Shown: in pieces, positions 50,651 to 64,000 of the stretch
Numbering within the stretch: the stretch's first letter is position 1
Layout of the letters: each line of letters starts with the position of its first letter
Assembly (NCBI RefSeq): GCF_900496995.4
Contig: NC_044019.1
Coordinates: forward strand, 1,364,001-1,428,000
DNA: 64,000 nt
Reading direction: 5' to 3'
Source: Aquila chrysaetos chrysaetos
Lineage: Eukaryota; Chordata; Aves; Accipitriformes; Accipitridae
The notes under the pieces: generated by a model
The model's input: only the letters and a program-made list of their open reading frames with translations
Told to the model about the DNA's origin: nothing
Database searches by the model: none
Translations under genes and position numbers: made by a program

Positions 50651-53600
50651 CGGGCAGTCCCTTCTCCCCTCGCTGGTGGGAAGCAGAGCTCCCAGCCCCA
50701 CTCCCGCCACCTAAACCAGGGGCGGGCGGCAGCCCTGGGCACCGTCCCTTTGCAGACCCCACGGCCCGGCACCCGCTGATGGGACAGGGATGGTGCTGGG
50801 AGAGGAGCCTGGATGGGACGGGGGAATCTCTCCAGGAGGGAAGCGTTTCCGGACTGGTGTCCTCATTGCTGGGGCAGCTCCCACAGCTTTCAGCCAGATG
50901 TGCTTGGCCAGGGTGCCGGGTGCTCGCTGGGGCCGTGTGAAGGATGTTTCACCCACGAGGGCTTGTGCGCTGGGGACGGCAGCTCCTTGACAGGGCTGGC
51001 ACGGTGCCGGTGGCCCTGAGCAGCCAGGGTGTGGGCAGTGATGGTGGGGATGTGCTGGCACCATCCGCACACAGCTCAACAAACGGTCCCCTTGAGCCCT
51101 GGGATGCTCAGCCCCAGCCCCGCATCCCCAAGCACCCGCGCGTTGAAAAACTGTTGGCAGCACCTGGGCCAGGTGAGAGGATGCATGGGTGGGTGGGTTC
51201 CAGCTGGGCACGGACCCGTTCCCCCCCAGGACTCCCAGCTCTGGCCAACCTGGCTGAGCACCTCCCCATGCTTGGCACCACATGGGTACCAAATGAATGT
51301 GTTCTCTGCCCGATAACAGTCTGGCGAGTTTGGGTATGTGGATGCTTTTATAAACCTTCCCAGACCCCTGGGCTGGCTGCGAAGCATGTTCAGCTGACCC
51401 GGGAAGCCTGAGCAGCTTGCAAAATCCTTCCCCAAGGCACAGCCATGCTGCAAAACCACTGCCCTGGCCCAAATATGGTTTCCAAAGCTGGGAATGCCCG
51501 CTGGCAGCAGCGTCGGGTCAGGGCAGCCCTTTGGCGATGCTCCTTGGCACCCACCCTCCTGCAGCATCCCTTGCCAGGGCCGAGGAAGAGGAGGAGGTAT
51601 CTGCAGTTCCCCTCCTCAGGCCAGGGGACGTGAGAGCTGCCCCAGCAGCACTGCTTGGAGCTCTGCCACATTTTGGTGGCATTTGGTATTTTGGGTGAAG
51701 GGAAGGAGGCTCCATTGTTCCTTTTTTATTGTTTTGTGTTTCCTAAGCGGGACAGGCGCCCTCCTCCCACACTCTGCCCAGCTGCGGAGCTGATCCAGCC
51801 CTTTGAAAGTCAACACTGCAGCGAATGCGTCTGTTAAAGTGCTGGGCAAACGGAAACGCAGTGAGAAATGTCCCTGCTCCCAGGCATAGACTGGCACCAG
51901 CAACACGTGCAGGGATGAGGGGGATCCAGGGCAGGGACCCTGCATGGAATGCGATTTATCTCGCTGTCCCCCTTCCCCCGGCCGGGTCCATGCTCCCAAG
52001 TCTCCACACAGTGCTTTGTCTCATATGTGGCCATTTAGTCAGCGGCAGCTTGTGCCAAGCTGTGATGGGAAGGGACAGCCCCGGGCGACAGCACGACAGT
52101 CGCAGGAGAACAGATTGACATCAGCCGAGCCGTGCCACCATTCCTGCCCTCACGCCGTGACCCGGCGAGGACTCCGGTGCTCTCCCGGCCGTGGGATGGT
52201 CCAGCCACCCCCACCACGCCTCCCATCAGGCAGCCGGCCAAAGACCGTCCTTTCTGCCTTTCTCCCTGCGGTTTCGCTGCTCGCCATTTCTTGTTCCGCT
52301 CCACACAACTAAACCCCAATAATTAAAACCACAGCCGCTATTGTCCTGCTGGCAGCAGCACCATTCCCCTCTGGAAGCCGTCCTCTGCTGCCAGGCAGCA
52401 CAGGATGCGGCACGGGCACACGGTGCCCTGCGGCGCTGGGCTCCATCCGGAAAAGGTGCAGGCGTGCCCGCAGGATGGGGTACGGCCCATGCAGCTGTTT
52501 TGCACAACAAATGCTGAAGCCATAAGCTCGTTGCCATCCCGGAAACAAAGACCCTGCAGAGAGCAGGAGAGCACCAGTCCAGCCTTTCTAACTTTGTACA
52601 AAAGGTACAAAATTTCCAAGGGTCAATTACCAAACGCAGCCAGAACTCTGAGTCCAGCTCGAGTGGATTTGCCCGGAGGCAGCTCGGGAAGCTGCTGGTG
52701 TTGAGCAGCCTTGGCCCACGACAAGACCTTCAGCTGCGGGCCAGGAACAGACAGGCATTTTGATGAGAAATGTTTGTTTTCTTTTAAAATAGTTTTAATT
52801 GTGGCTTCCAAGGAATGGAGCTGCTGAAATGGTCTGTGTTTCCCTGAGCTGCAGCAAGCTGGGTTTTTGAAGGGCATCTAACCCATCCCAGGGCAGGAGC
52901 TGCTCTCAGCCCATCCTTGTTGCGCTTGGGCTGACCCGGGCTTCAGAACCCAGTGATGGAGCTTTCCTCCTCGCCCCAGGCAGCCCAGCCCCTGCTCAGC
53001 TGCCCCAGAGAGCTGCTGCTTTCTAGTTTAAATCTTTCCTCCAGCAGTTCAAACCTGCAGCATCCCGTCCTGCAGCAGTGCCCAGGGAAGGTGGCTCAGT
53101 TGACGGTTCCTCCTTTCGCCATTGTCATTAGTCTGTCTGTTCATCCAGCAACCAGATGGATGAACCATCTGAACTCATTGGCCGTGGCAGAGGAGTTGTG
53201 AGCCTGGGCCCTGCCAGCATGTGTCAGGGTGCCAGCCGGCCCTGGGAGCCACCTCCCAGTCCTGCACATCTGGGCAGCAGCTGGGGGCAGGCACATGCAG
53301 CGGCACAGATCTCAGGGAACACATTTGGGGTGTCCCCTTGGCTGCTCCTAAGCATGGGCTGCCCCCAGAAGCTGGGGACCCGCTTCTCTCCCACCTCCCC
53401 AGCCCTCCAGCACGGGTACTGCCCGGCACAGCCACCATCTCCCCTTACAGGATTTGCTGAAGCCCCCGGCACCCGAGCAGCCCTGGCTCCAAGCTTTGGG
53501 ATGCTAAAGTTTGCTCGGCTGCTGGCACGGGGTCAGCAAATCACATCGGTGCATGCTCAGCTTCTCACCCCAAGTCCCACTGCCTGCGGGTGACCTTCCC

Positions 53601-55065
53601 TCAGCCCGGTACTGCTGGGTTTTGGGGGTTGTTTTTAAAGCACTTGGCACCAGCCCCCACACCAGCCCTGCCACCACCGGCACTGCAGCAGCACAGACGG
53701 CACCAACCGGGGGCCACATGGGAACCCCCCAGGACACAGCCCATCCCCAACCCCATCCCATCCCCACCGTGGCAAGCAGCTCGCCATGAGCAGGACCAAA
53801 CTGGATGCCTGTATGGCAGGGAACAGGCTGTGGTCAAGGTTTCCAAGCAGTTAAGTTCATAGACAGAGGAGCAAAATGATTTGAAAATTTAAAGCCAATC
53901 CCCTCTTCAAATGAAGCAAAGCCCCAAACTTTCATCTCAGCCCTGGGATCCCGTTGGCTTCTGCCAGCCCATCACGCATGGGCAGCCGAGACATGGGAGC
54001 TCACGCGGGGAAAATGCTCACCAGAACAATGTCCCTTTCCAGAAAAAAAAGAGATATTTATTTTCTTTTAATTAGTGCTAACACTGACATCCAAGAGCTC
54101 AGAGAGAAGTTGCTGGGCATGGGGCCGGCTCCATGTCCCCATCCCACTGCTGGGCACAGAGCTCCCCACAGCCATCACATGCCCCAGCTAGAGCCGGCAT
54201 CTTGCCCTGGGGCCAGTGCTGGCACCGTGGCCTCTTGCCCAAGCTCCTCAGCTGTTATTGCTCCCCCAGGTACCACAGCAGCGAGCCATTGCTGGGAAGG
54301 CACTTGAGCAAGATTCCACCGAGGAGCCGGAGGGGTATAACCCAGTGGCTTCCTCAAGCACGGAGCACCGAAACAACGCGGCAGGACCTCCGCCTGCCCG
54401 GTGCAGAGGAGCCTGGAGGCAGTGAAGAGGTGATGGGGGCTGACCTGGGCTCCTGCATCCCCTTACCCCAGGCTCCAGCATCCCCCTGCTCTGCCCTCCT
54501 GCATCCCCCAGGCTCCAGCATCCCGGCCAGGCAGGGCACAGGGAGCCACGCCATGGGCACTGGCTGGCCAGGAGCTGGGGAGCAGAGCGTTAACCGGGAC
54601 AGCCGAGCTGGGGAGCAGAGCCCAAGGAATGAGGAAGCTGAGGAGCGGGTACCCGTAGTGGAAACGGCTTGGCACAGGCTGTGGAAAATGGAGGCCTAGA
54701 GAAATGTGACAGCAGGCTGGACTGGCTGGGAGTACCACACAGGCGTATTTAAGCCTTCAAGCCTGCCATTGTTCTCCCCTAATTATTCCCACTCCCTGAG
54801 TATTACACCCCATAATTCAGGAAAGCTGAGTAATGGAAGAAACAACAGCAATTTTAATCTCTCAGTACCGGTGGTCTCTACCAAAAAAATGCTTTCAAGA
54901 ACTCTGCGGTTGCAACTTCCTCGGTTTGGTGGGCAGCGGAGGGGAGGGAGAGCACGGCCACCGGCCCACGAGTGCTCAGCCAAGACCGGAGGTGAGGAGG
55001 GGAGCAAGGATGGGACCAGGACCTTCCTCTGGGTGATGGGAGAGGAGCAGAAGGAACGCACCGGG

Positions 55066-55112
55066 TGCCGGCAGCATCCTTGCCAGGTACCGGCAGCATC
55101 CTTGCCAGGTAC
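55066..55112. repeat. 22-bp tandem repeat
   Basis: CCGGCAGCATCCTTGCCAGGTA occurs twice in direct succession and begins a third time. It is a short local duplication in non-coding DNA. Confidence 0.8.
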
Positions 55113-58100
55113 CACGTGAGCCCTGCGCTGGCAGCCGGGCTGGCTTTGGGGTGATGCCGGGTGGTGGGTGGGGGCAGCCCCTCGCCCCCCTGCACCGGGG
55201 GACCCTGGTCAGCATGGCTGCCGCAGGGCAGGACCAGAGCAGGGCAAAGTGCCCACCTCACACCGCCGGCGCTTTATCTTCTGCTCTTGGCTAAACCACA
55301 GAGAAGAGAACAGGGCATCAGGTTTTGGTCAAAACATTTTCCTTAATGGGAACTGGCTTTAGGAAAAGGAAATTCTGATCTCTCTCTAGAAATGCTCTTG
55401 CTTTTCAACAAAAGCCACCATGTGTTTGTACCCTGAGGAGCAAGCTTTGGGTACACACATTCCCGCTCCTGTGAGGAACGAGACCAGGAATCAGAACTGG
55501 CAGCACCCGGGTGCTCTGGAGGCACCCACACAGGCGGGAGGGACCCCCAGCCCTGCCCTTGCCCCTCTGCCCACTCCAGCACCCCCAGCCAGATCCAGGC
55601 ACCTTCCCACCAGCCCTGCTCCCACCATGGCTCTGAGCACGAGTAAAGCGAGTGGCAGGTATAAACAAGCCTCCCGGCTAATTTAGCATCACTTGCCCAT
55701 CAGGTCTCGGGGAGCAGGGAAGGCAGGACTGGCAGCAGCGCCCGCAATGGGGCCAGAACACTTGCACCGAGTGCAGCTCTGCCGTGCCACACCGAGCTGC
55801 CCTGGGCGGGAAGCAAAGCACCACGTGTGGGGACCAGGCATCCCTCAGGAGCACCCCAAGGTCGGGGCATCCGCCAGCCTCCTGGGCACAGGCTGCTGGG
55901 AGGCAGCCATCGCCTCCATCCATCCTCCCTCCTCAGCTCCAAGCCACAGTAAAAGCACCGAAACAAGCCCAGGTCTGCCCTGCTGCAGCTTTCTGCGGAC
56001 ACAGCAGCTAACCTGTAATAAATTACACCAGCCATTTTCCCTCCCATTTGAAGTTTCAGCAATAGCAACGCTCAGGCCAAATAAGTAGCAAATTAGCTCA
56101 TCAAGCCAGGCAGCAACTTGCCACACACAAGCTGCCCATCGCAGCCCACGGCAGGGATCGCACTGGGAGCGGAGGGGACGGAGCCAGTGGGTTTGAGAGA
56201 TGGTTTCGCATCACTTCTCAGCAGCTGATCTATAGTTTTGGCTACAAGATGCTCAGCTCCCTCTTAAGTTTAGCAAAGCTTTGCTGGAGGTCACATCCTT
56301 GCCCCAGGTACAAGCCAGGGCGATGGCTCTGCTGCAGCATCCCTCAGAGCCACCTGACAAGCCACCAGCCATGGGGGACAGGTCACCCTGCAGCCACCCA
56401 TTAGGGTTAACCCTAATGACACACAGTTCAACCTGCCGCATCCTCGAGTGCTGCCCCTTGGTATGTCCCAAAGGCCCCCAAGGTCCCCGAGCATCGCAGG
56501 CGAGGTGGGACGGGGTGGCCCGAAGGTGGCCGTGCCGGTGGCGGCGGGGCGCGCTGCCTCTGTGTGGTCTGCAGCCATCTGGATGTACTTACAGCAATAC
56601 TGCAGCAATTGCGAAAAGATCAAAAATCTTCAGGCCAACCTTGATTCCCATTGCATTTTTTGCATTTTTGAGGACTCGAGTCTAAAACCTGACAGCAGGG
56701 AGGGGCGTTGCCTGCACAGCCTGGGAGCATTCAGCACAGCGCTGCCAGACTCTGAAGAGTGATGGCCGGGCTGCCCCAACATTGCTGCGAGACCCCACGG
56801 GATGCTGGGGAATGATCCCGAGGAAACGCTCTGTTTGGCCCTTTGTCTGTACCTGGCACAAGGAGCTGGCACCGTTTCTGCTGGGGGGTGAGTCAAGATC
56901 CCTGAGCACCGCCCTGCTGAGACCCTGCTGCATCCCTGGAGCTCCCACTCACAGCAACAGGAGAGGGCATTTCAGGTCTCCCCAGCCCTGGGGCCAGGGA
57001 AGTCGCCAAGAAACAATCAACACCCACGCCTGCCCCCAGCAATGCCCCGGCTCCTGGCCAGCCGCACCTCCCCTCCCGGGGCTTCTCATCCCCTTTGAAG
57101 CTCAGCTGGGGGAAACATGTCCCAGCGCCCGTGCAGCCCTGCCCAGCCCGGAGGAGGTTATCCCAGCACAGAGGCGATGCTGATTTACCAGCCACACACC
57201 ACCTCCATCTGCACTGGAGAGTGACGAGGTTCGGACATCTGGGATTCAGGTGCCCCACAGCATGGATGGATCCTGCCTGGGCTATGCCTGGCCCCAGCCC
57301 CGTGAGCCACTTGTTCACCCTTCCCTGTGTCCCGGGTGGTTCCGATTCACCCTGGCCCAAAGTTTCCAGCTGCTCCCGTCCCCCCCTCCCAACCCCTCTC
57401 AGCAAAGGGAAGACAAAGAAAACACACCCAGGAGCCACCACCAGCACCCACCTGTGTCCATGGGGTACGTCCAGCCCCAGGGCTGCAGCAGCCATGTCCC
57501 TGTATGTGCACTGGGAGGAGGAAAGGACACACGTCAGGGTGCCGGTTTCCAAAGGACATTACACCCACATCAGCAGAAAGTCATTAACAACTCACATTAA
57601 TTGAGCAAGTCTCAGGCTGGCACATCCCGCACCCAGCAGCGGGCACGGGCGGCCGCACATAGCTGAGCCCCAGCCAGCACCAGTGTGCTGCTTGGGGCAG
57701 CCTATGCCCAAACAAGCCAGCAGGCTCTCAGCTTTATTATTGTAAGAACAGATCAAGGAAAAGGCCTTTCTCCACCTCGCAGTTCCCCCATCCAGCCCAA
57801 AGCATCTGCAGAAAAGTTCCCATGTTGATTTTGGGCTGGGATAAAAGTTGAGCTGTGCCAGCTGTCGAGCTGCCCCACTCAAGGCTGACACTCAGGAAGG
57901 TCACCGCAGGGCACCCAGGTTTGTGAAATGGGTGGTGGGTGCTGCACGGCCAGGACCAGCGTATCCAGGGGCAGTCAGCACTGGGCTTTATCCCCACTCG
58001 GGCACAGCACCCTGCAAGGGAGGGTCCTCAGCTCCTGCCCCGAGCCGTGCTTCGGAGGGACCAGTTGGACCCCCACACCCAGCACCCTGGTTAGTCCTTC

Positions 58101-58618
58101 TCAGCAGCCTGCTGCCCAGCCGTGGTCTCCACCTGAACACTTCCCAGCTCTGTCCCGGCTGCTCCCTGGGCGGCTGCACCTCACCAGCCAGCACGCTGCT
58201 CCCCGGCCACCTCCGCACCCATCACCAGACGAGCAGAGCCAAGCCGGGGCCGCAGCAGGGCAGGCAGCCACGTGCATCGCTCCCGCTGACGCGCAAGTTG
58301 CGGCCTCGTACCCCTGCGGGGAGACGGGCCCCTGAGGGTTTGCCAGCAGGCTGGCTCCCTGGCCGTCGGCAGAGCCAGCCGCTGCAGCTGCCCAGCCCAG
58401 GCTCAGCCCTGCCTGCCCGGGAATGGCCGGGAGCTGCTGCTGCTGCCCAGGCCACCAGCACTGAGCTGGGCTAGAAGGCAGCATCGTGAAAGCCCTGCGC
58501 AGAAAGAGGCAAAGAAGCTCCCACCAGCCCAAGGAGAGACCCCAGCAGCAACACCCCCCTCCTTACCCAGAGGCAGCAACCCAGCCCCAGCCACACAGCC
58601 AGCTCCAGGCTGGGCTTT

Positions 58619-58632
58619 TGGCCCTTATATAG
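58619..58632 (+). promoter_or_regulatory. TATA-like element (CCCTTATATAGGGC)
   Basis: This palindromic A/T core in GC-rich DNA resembles a TATA box or an off-length CArG box. It lies on the strand expected for COL8A2. A GT donor (CCCCAG|GTGTGC) follows about 45 bases downstream. Its use as a promoter is unproven. Confidence 0.25.
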
Positions 58633-61600
58633 GGCATGTGGAGTCAGCCCCCACCTGGGGGGGCCGTCAGCCCCAGGTGTGCCTGTCCTGCTGCCCGACT
58701 GGGGCTAGCCCTGCCTGCACCCTGCCCTGCTCAGGCAGCGCTGCACTGCAGGAGCCCTCCCACCTCACCCGGCATACGGCCCCGCTGCCCATCTCACACC
58801 GATACCAGTCTTCATGCACTGGACATAGGAGAGGGAGATTTCATCCCTGGGCATGGAAAGGGTTAAACCTCCCCCTCTTCCTCCCCAGTGGGGCGCCCAG
58901 TGCTCACCCCTGGGATTGCATTCCCAGTCTGACCCAGTGGTGGTGTGCATTCCCAGTCTGACCTCCCAGCAGCAGCCAGTTACCCACACCGTGGCACCGA
59001 GGCACTGCAGCACCATGGCACTGGGCTGTCGGTCTGGCTGCTTTCACACCAGGCAATCCAGACATGTTCTGGGCAGCCGGAGCAGCCGGCTCGGTCGGAG
59101 CAGTGCCGTGCCGGCATGTTCTGAGCCACACGGGACCCTTCGGCACACCAGGCACAGCAAAGGTGCCAGCCCCAGCACCTGGACCCATTGGCACTGCCTT
59201 CCACACACATGCATGGCCCCATCACGTTCGCCCTGCACAAAAGCTGCTCAGAGAGGTGGCAGCCCCAGTAATTAATCATTAGCTCGGTCCTCATGGCTGG
59301 GGTGGCGGAGGGGGCAAAGGGGAGGCGGGATCCCACTCCTCTGCCAGTGCCTGCCCGTGCTGACTGAATGGTTCAGTCATTAACGGGAGTGGGGCTTGTT
59401 TGGCTTTTCCCTTGCGCCGCCTGGAAAGGGGCCACTTACTGTTTTACAACTAAAATAACAAATTATTTCATAGAGGGCTGGAGCTGCCGGGAGCTCTCGG
59501 GCCGGCCGCGGTGCGGCGCCGGGGCAGGCGGTAACGGCCTCCCGCGCCCCCTCCCCGGCGCTGGCACGAGCCGTGGCCCGGGGCCGCCCGAGCTGTGCCC
59601 ACGGGGAGCACACGGTTCCCACCGGAACGGGCAAAGGGGGCACAAGGGATGGAGAAGGAAGAAGGGGAGCACCTGGGGAAAGGGCTGACACATCCCTGTG
59701 GTTGCCTGTCCCTGTCGAAGCTCACCCCCCCCCCCACGGGGACCCCACCCCCTGGTGATGCCCAGGGACCCCCAGCTGACTCTTGGGGGGGGGGGGCAGG
59801 CTCTGTGCAGTGCTGGGGGCTGCAGCAGCCCCCGGTCTCCGGCACACTGGGCTGGCATCCGCATCCTGCATCCCTCTGGGCACCGGCAATGCCACCTCCC
59901 CGAGCACTCGGCTTCCTCTGGGAACGGGAGGCTGTGCTGTGCCCCGGCTTCCTCTCCCGGGGAACGTGATGGGAACCAGCCGGGGCCCCCGCTCCCCTGC
60001 CCTGCCATCCGGAGCTGCTCACGCACCGTCTGGCCTCGCAGCCGGCCCTCCGGGTGCTGCAGGACACAGCCCCACGCCGGTGCCCATTGAGCAGGGCCCC
60101 CACGCCACCTCCCCAAAGCGACCTGCTGACAGCCCCAACAATAGCACGGCTGATAAAAATCATAAAGCAACAAGTGCGCTTCCCCGGGCCGTGCCCCACC
60201 GTGGCTGCCCGTCCCTGAGCGCCCAGCTTGGTGCTGTGGGGTGGATGGGGGCCGGGGGGAGCCGAGCCGGGGGGTGCAAAGAGCCTGGAGCCTGCCAGGA
60301 CCTGGGCTTTGTGCCTCTGCCCCGCCAGCCGGACCTCCTCGGCGAATGACCCCCATAAAACGAAGCAGCAGCTGTTTGGTGGATAATAAAACATTATTTT
60401 TTTTTCTCTTTTACAACTAGTTTACTGCATAAACGTTTCAGCAGCACAGCAGAGCACCGGGAGCAGCAAACCTCCTCTTTTGCTGCTGCATGTTCCAGGT
60501 GGGTCACCGGACCCCCGGGGCAGCTCTCCAAAGGGCTGCAGGAGCCTGCCCTTGTCCCATGGGATGGGTTCCCAGCACCCATGGGAGCAGCGTGCAGACG
60601 GCAGCACCCAACCCGGTCAGTGGTGCAGGAATGGCACGGGGAGGAGGGATGCAAACCGGGAGGGTGACAGCAGCCGGGCGAGCCTGCTCCCGACGGCTCC
60701 TCTCCTGAGCCACCCGCCTCCAGGGGCAGCTGGGTGCTGGGGGATCACCCCAGCCCCAGGATGGAGCAGCCCCTGGGACCCAGGGACTCTGTTCACCCGC
60801 CGGCTCTGGAGGCAGATTTACTAGCTTGTAGCCAGGGGTGTTTATGGTGGGCTGGAATGCGCGCCCCCAGCACGTGATGAATTTACAACGTGCCAACAAG
60901 TGGATTTATTCCTACCCCACTGTCAGCGAATTAATCACAGCAGCCACAGAAAGGCTGGAGGTGCAGGACAGGGAGAGGTGCCCGGAGAGGAGGGCGGTGG
61001 GGGGCACGTGGGGCACATCGGGCACGGGGCATCGCGGGGACGGTGCCTGGCTCTGGTTGCACCAGCCCTGTTGCCTTGAGCCACGGCGAGCTCCGGGACT
61101 GCTGTGTCCCCCCCAGCGCTACTGCCGAGCTGCTGCCTCGGGGAGCTGGTTTGGGTTAGGTGAAGCTGGGGAAGCTGGGAGCGGAGCACATTTTCCAGCT
61201 GATTTCACACTTGCAAATGCTGCCGTTCCCTGGGGAGCCGCATTTTGCTGCTTCCCCACCTGCCCCGACAGGACACGGAGCCCGATGTGCGAGGGCATCC
61301 ATTGGTAGGGCTGCTCTCCTCGCAGCTCCCGGCTGCCCTTGGGGGACCACGGCCATGGGCGAGGAGTGCAGTGCTGCGACGTCTCCCCCAGAAGGCAGCT
61401 GAGAATTAATGTGTTCAGGAAAAATACAGCCTGGGGGGTTATTCACCGGGAATCTTTCCGGTTCACCGCCCCAGCACTGCTGGCAGGGATGTGCGCGCCG
61501 CTGCAGGGGCCACGGGCAGGTTTCCCTGTCACCACCAGCTGCCGTCGTGATGGGCAAGGGATGAGAGCACTGAGTCCAGAACAGATGCTGCCACTGTCCA

Positions 61601-64000
61601 CATGAACACCGTGTCCCTGGGCCTGTGCTGAGCTATTTCAAGCAAGACCCTGCGGCAGCATTTGTGTGTCTGTTTTGCATTTGCTGTGTTTAATAGCGAC
61701 GTGGGTCACTTCACCCCTCGCTCCCATCCCGATGCCTCGGCAAGCAAGGCACTGCCCTGCGCTGACTGCCTGCGTGGGTCGGGGCACAGCCAAGCCCCCG
61801 GGGACGCCCTGCTGCTGGCACTGGGGCCACGTCCCTCCTCTCCCCGAAACCCTCGCGGCAGGCAGCATGGGGCCGGACATCACTTGCTTGTGCTCCTGCT
61901 CTTGCTCCAACTCCTGCTCCCACTCACCAACAGCGCCCAGCAGCCCTCCTCTTCCTCCTCGTCCTCCTCCTCCTCCCCTAAACCGCAGCAGCATTTCCCC
62001 CACTGCTCTGTTCGATGCTCAGCCGCGTCTGGCCGCTGGCTCTGGGCAAGCACTCGCCCAGGAAGGGCCAGCAGCCTCTGGGGCTGCCGTGGGGAGAGGT
62101 TTAACCTTCAGCTCCTCTGCGGCTTTCAATTCAACGTGCCATTTCCAAACAGAGGTCTCGGGGCTGCCAGCTCCCACCTGGGCTGGCTCTCTGCAGAAAA
62201 GGGAGCCGTGGAAATGTTAGGTGAGTGCAGTTTTTCCATGCATATGTATATAGGAGTGGAGTCAGCTGCCAAAGTAAATACAACCCTTCCCTTTCCAAAA
62301 ATGTCCTCCAGGAATTGTAAAGGATCCTGGAGCAAGAATTCTGTCTCAGATCCTTTATGCTTTCTATCGGGGGAAGTGTATAAACCCGCTTCTTTTTAGC
62401 TCTAGCAAAGTCAACGTGCTGAGAGTGTTTTTTTTATGACATGTACCAAAGGCGCTGGGAGCCGGAGCCATGGCCATGTGTACCCCGGGCAGGGCTTACG
62501 CAGAAAAACAATCCCAGTAAAGAGCTTTATAGCCACTGAGGAATGTGGAACCTCCACCAGCCCGGCCGAAGCTTGCAAAGCTAATTGCTTTGGGATTTAC
62601 TCTTTGGGGGGGTCGAGTCTCCATGGTTGCTGCCTCCGAGGGTCCCAGCTGCCCTTGCGGTTCATTAGGATGCTGAACGGGGAACTAGAGATGCTTTTAG
62701 GAGGCTGCAGCGGTTGTGGGGTAAGGGAAGGAGTCATGCGGTTCCCAGCTCCAGCCCTGCCTTCTCCCGTTACAGCCGGGGACCCTTCCCGCCCCAGCGG
62801 GGTCCGCGCTCGGAGCCGGCGGTGGCAGCGGTGGCCGTGGTGTCCCCATGGCTGCCATGGGTGCAGAGCCAGGCACTGTCCCTGAGCCCGGCGGGACCGT
62901 TCCCTACAAGGTGACCCACTGGGACCCATCCCCAGCCCGGGCAGACCTCTGGGGCAGAGATGCAGGGGATGCTTTCGGAGGCCGATGCATCCTTGTGTCT
63001 CCCAGGGCGAAGGCTGTGGTGGCCGATTGCTGCCGCTGCTTGAACCGGCACCTCGCGACGTGCCGGGAGAGCAGCCGCTCCGGGGTGCTGCGCCTGCGGC
63101 TGCCGCAGCCGCTCCCCCCAGGCCCCGGCTGGCCGGCGTGTTTTCTTTACTGATCTTTTCTTGCTCATTTAAGTGACTTTGGAAAATGGGATTTTGGCTC
63201 TTAAATCGTTCAGGGGCTTTTGAAAATTTGACTCTAAATACTTTCCGAAGTGCATTTGTATGAAGTAATTCTCTCCAACCTCCCACAGTGGTAGTCAGAT
63301 TGCATTTAATCCATCACTGAATGTTCCCGAAGGCTGGGATCTGGCACCGCGCTCCACACGGAGCCGCGGCTCGCCCCGCGCTGTGCCGGCACCGGCACTG
63401 TCGCTCGCTGCCCGGCCTCCTCCCGCCCCAGGCACCTCTCACCTGCTTGTCACCGCCTGCAAAGCCGGGGTGATGGACCCCGGCCCCTCGGCTCTGCCCG
63501 TGGCACAGCCCTGCCAGCTATCCAAGCGAGCACAGCAGTGCATCCCGGCACGCGCGGCTGGCAGGGCTCCCCTGCCGTGGGGACACCGCGGCGCACGGCC
63601 ACCGGCACGACGGGGCTCTGCTCAGCAGAAGCACTGCTAACGCCCGGCCGCCAGCCCAGCCCCAGGCCCCTTCCCACCCCCACGGCAGATTTTCCTGCTG
63701 AGCACCAAGGGCTGGTTTTCAGAGAACAATTATCCGTCTTGTGGAAACATGGAAACGATATTCCAATGCACGGGGCTGATTCGATTACGTCCGTGACCCA
63801 CCGAAATTAAGTTAAGGCATTTTTCAGCCCTAGATTGAATTATTTCTCCTCCCTCTCTTTCGTTCCTCCTGTGCAGAGCAGCAGGATGGCTGGGATGGGG
63901 CTTTTGGGGGGCAGCGAACCTGGAAGCCCGCGAGCAGCCCCTGGGTGCAGCAGTGCCCACGCACCCAGGCCTCGGTGCTGCTGAGGTGCCAGGAGCCCTT

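Larger units (their letters stand above)
50650..64000. other. Gene-free stretch, presumed COL8A2 upstream or intron 1
   Basis: In human, COL8A2 follows TRAPPC3 in the same orientation, so its 5' end is expected to the right. No Gly-X-Y collagen frame and no signal-peptide exon was found before 64 kb. The stretch is GC-rich with scattered AT-rich islands (near 54.05, 56.0, 59.27, 60.14, 60.9 and 63.2 kb) that could be regulatory elements. Small tandem repeats occur near 55.07 and 58.92 kb. Confidence 0.45.

Noticed and set aside
61662-62399. Plus-strand frames of 245 and 184 codons
   Set aside because: Considered as a COL8A2 exon, but there are no Gly-X-Y repeats, signal peptide or NC1 sequence; Ser/Pro/Cys-rich chance translation.

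Overview
The window is nuclear DNA of a bird, or possibly another sauropsid. The direct evidence is one truncated CR1 LINE that ends in the tandem ATTCTATG-type 3' tail. Supporting evidence is the compact, GC-rich, repeat-poor gene layout typical of an avian microchromosome, and three neighbours whose order matches human 1p34.3 as I remember it (TRAPPC3, MAP7D1, THRAP3). All genes are interrupted by introns. Most of the long open frames in the GC-rich part are antisense or chance shadows of real exons.

Layout. 1-14.4 kb is AT-rich with no exon I can name with certainty. By synteny it should be the large first intron of THRAP3 on the minus strand, whose promoter and non-coding exon 1 sit in the CpG island near 14.4-14.75 kb. 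A few coding-like segments bounded by splice signals remain unexplained here. 15.3-24.3 kb holds 17 minus-strand exons of MAP7D1, read here from exon 2 to the stop codon. Its first exon is unresolved and lies in a CpG island either at about 24.6-24.9 kb or at about 29.7-31.6 kb. 35.1-39.2 kb holds a complete 14-exon minus-strand gene for a secreted glycoside hydrolase family 3 enzyme (beta-xylosidase type, 776 residues). It sits between MAP7D1 and TRAPPC3, which are direct neighbours in human. 42.0-47.7 kb holds the complete five-exon plus-strand TRAPPC3 gene (180 residues). 47.7-64 kb shows no exon I can support. By synteny it should be upstream of, or inside the first intron of, COL8A2, and its only clear repeat is the CR1 fragment.

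Function. The three recognised housekeeping genes act in separate processes: TRAPPC3 in vesicle tethering, MAP7D1 on microtubules and kinesin-1, and THRAP3 in splicing and transcription. They share CpG-island promoters rather than a pathway. The most interesting object is the intact GH3 glycosidase, a plant/fungal/bacterial-type enzyme architecture in a vertebrate locus. MAP7D1 is otherwise well conserved but is broken in three places by one surplus base, each in a C/G run, which looks like sequence error rather than gene decay.
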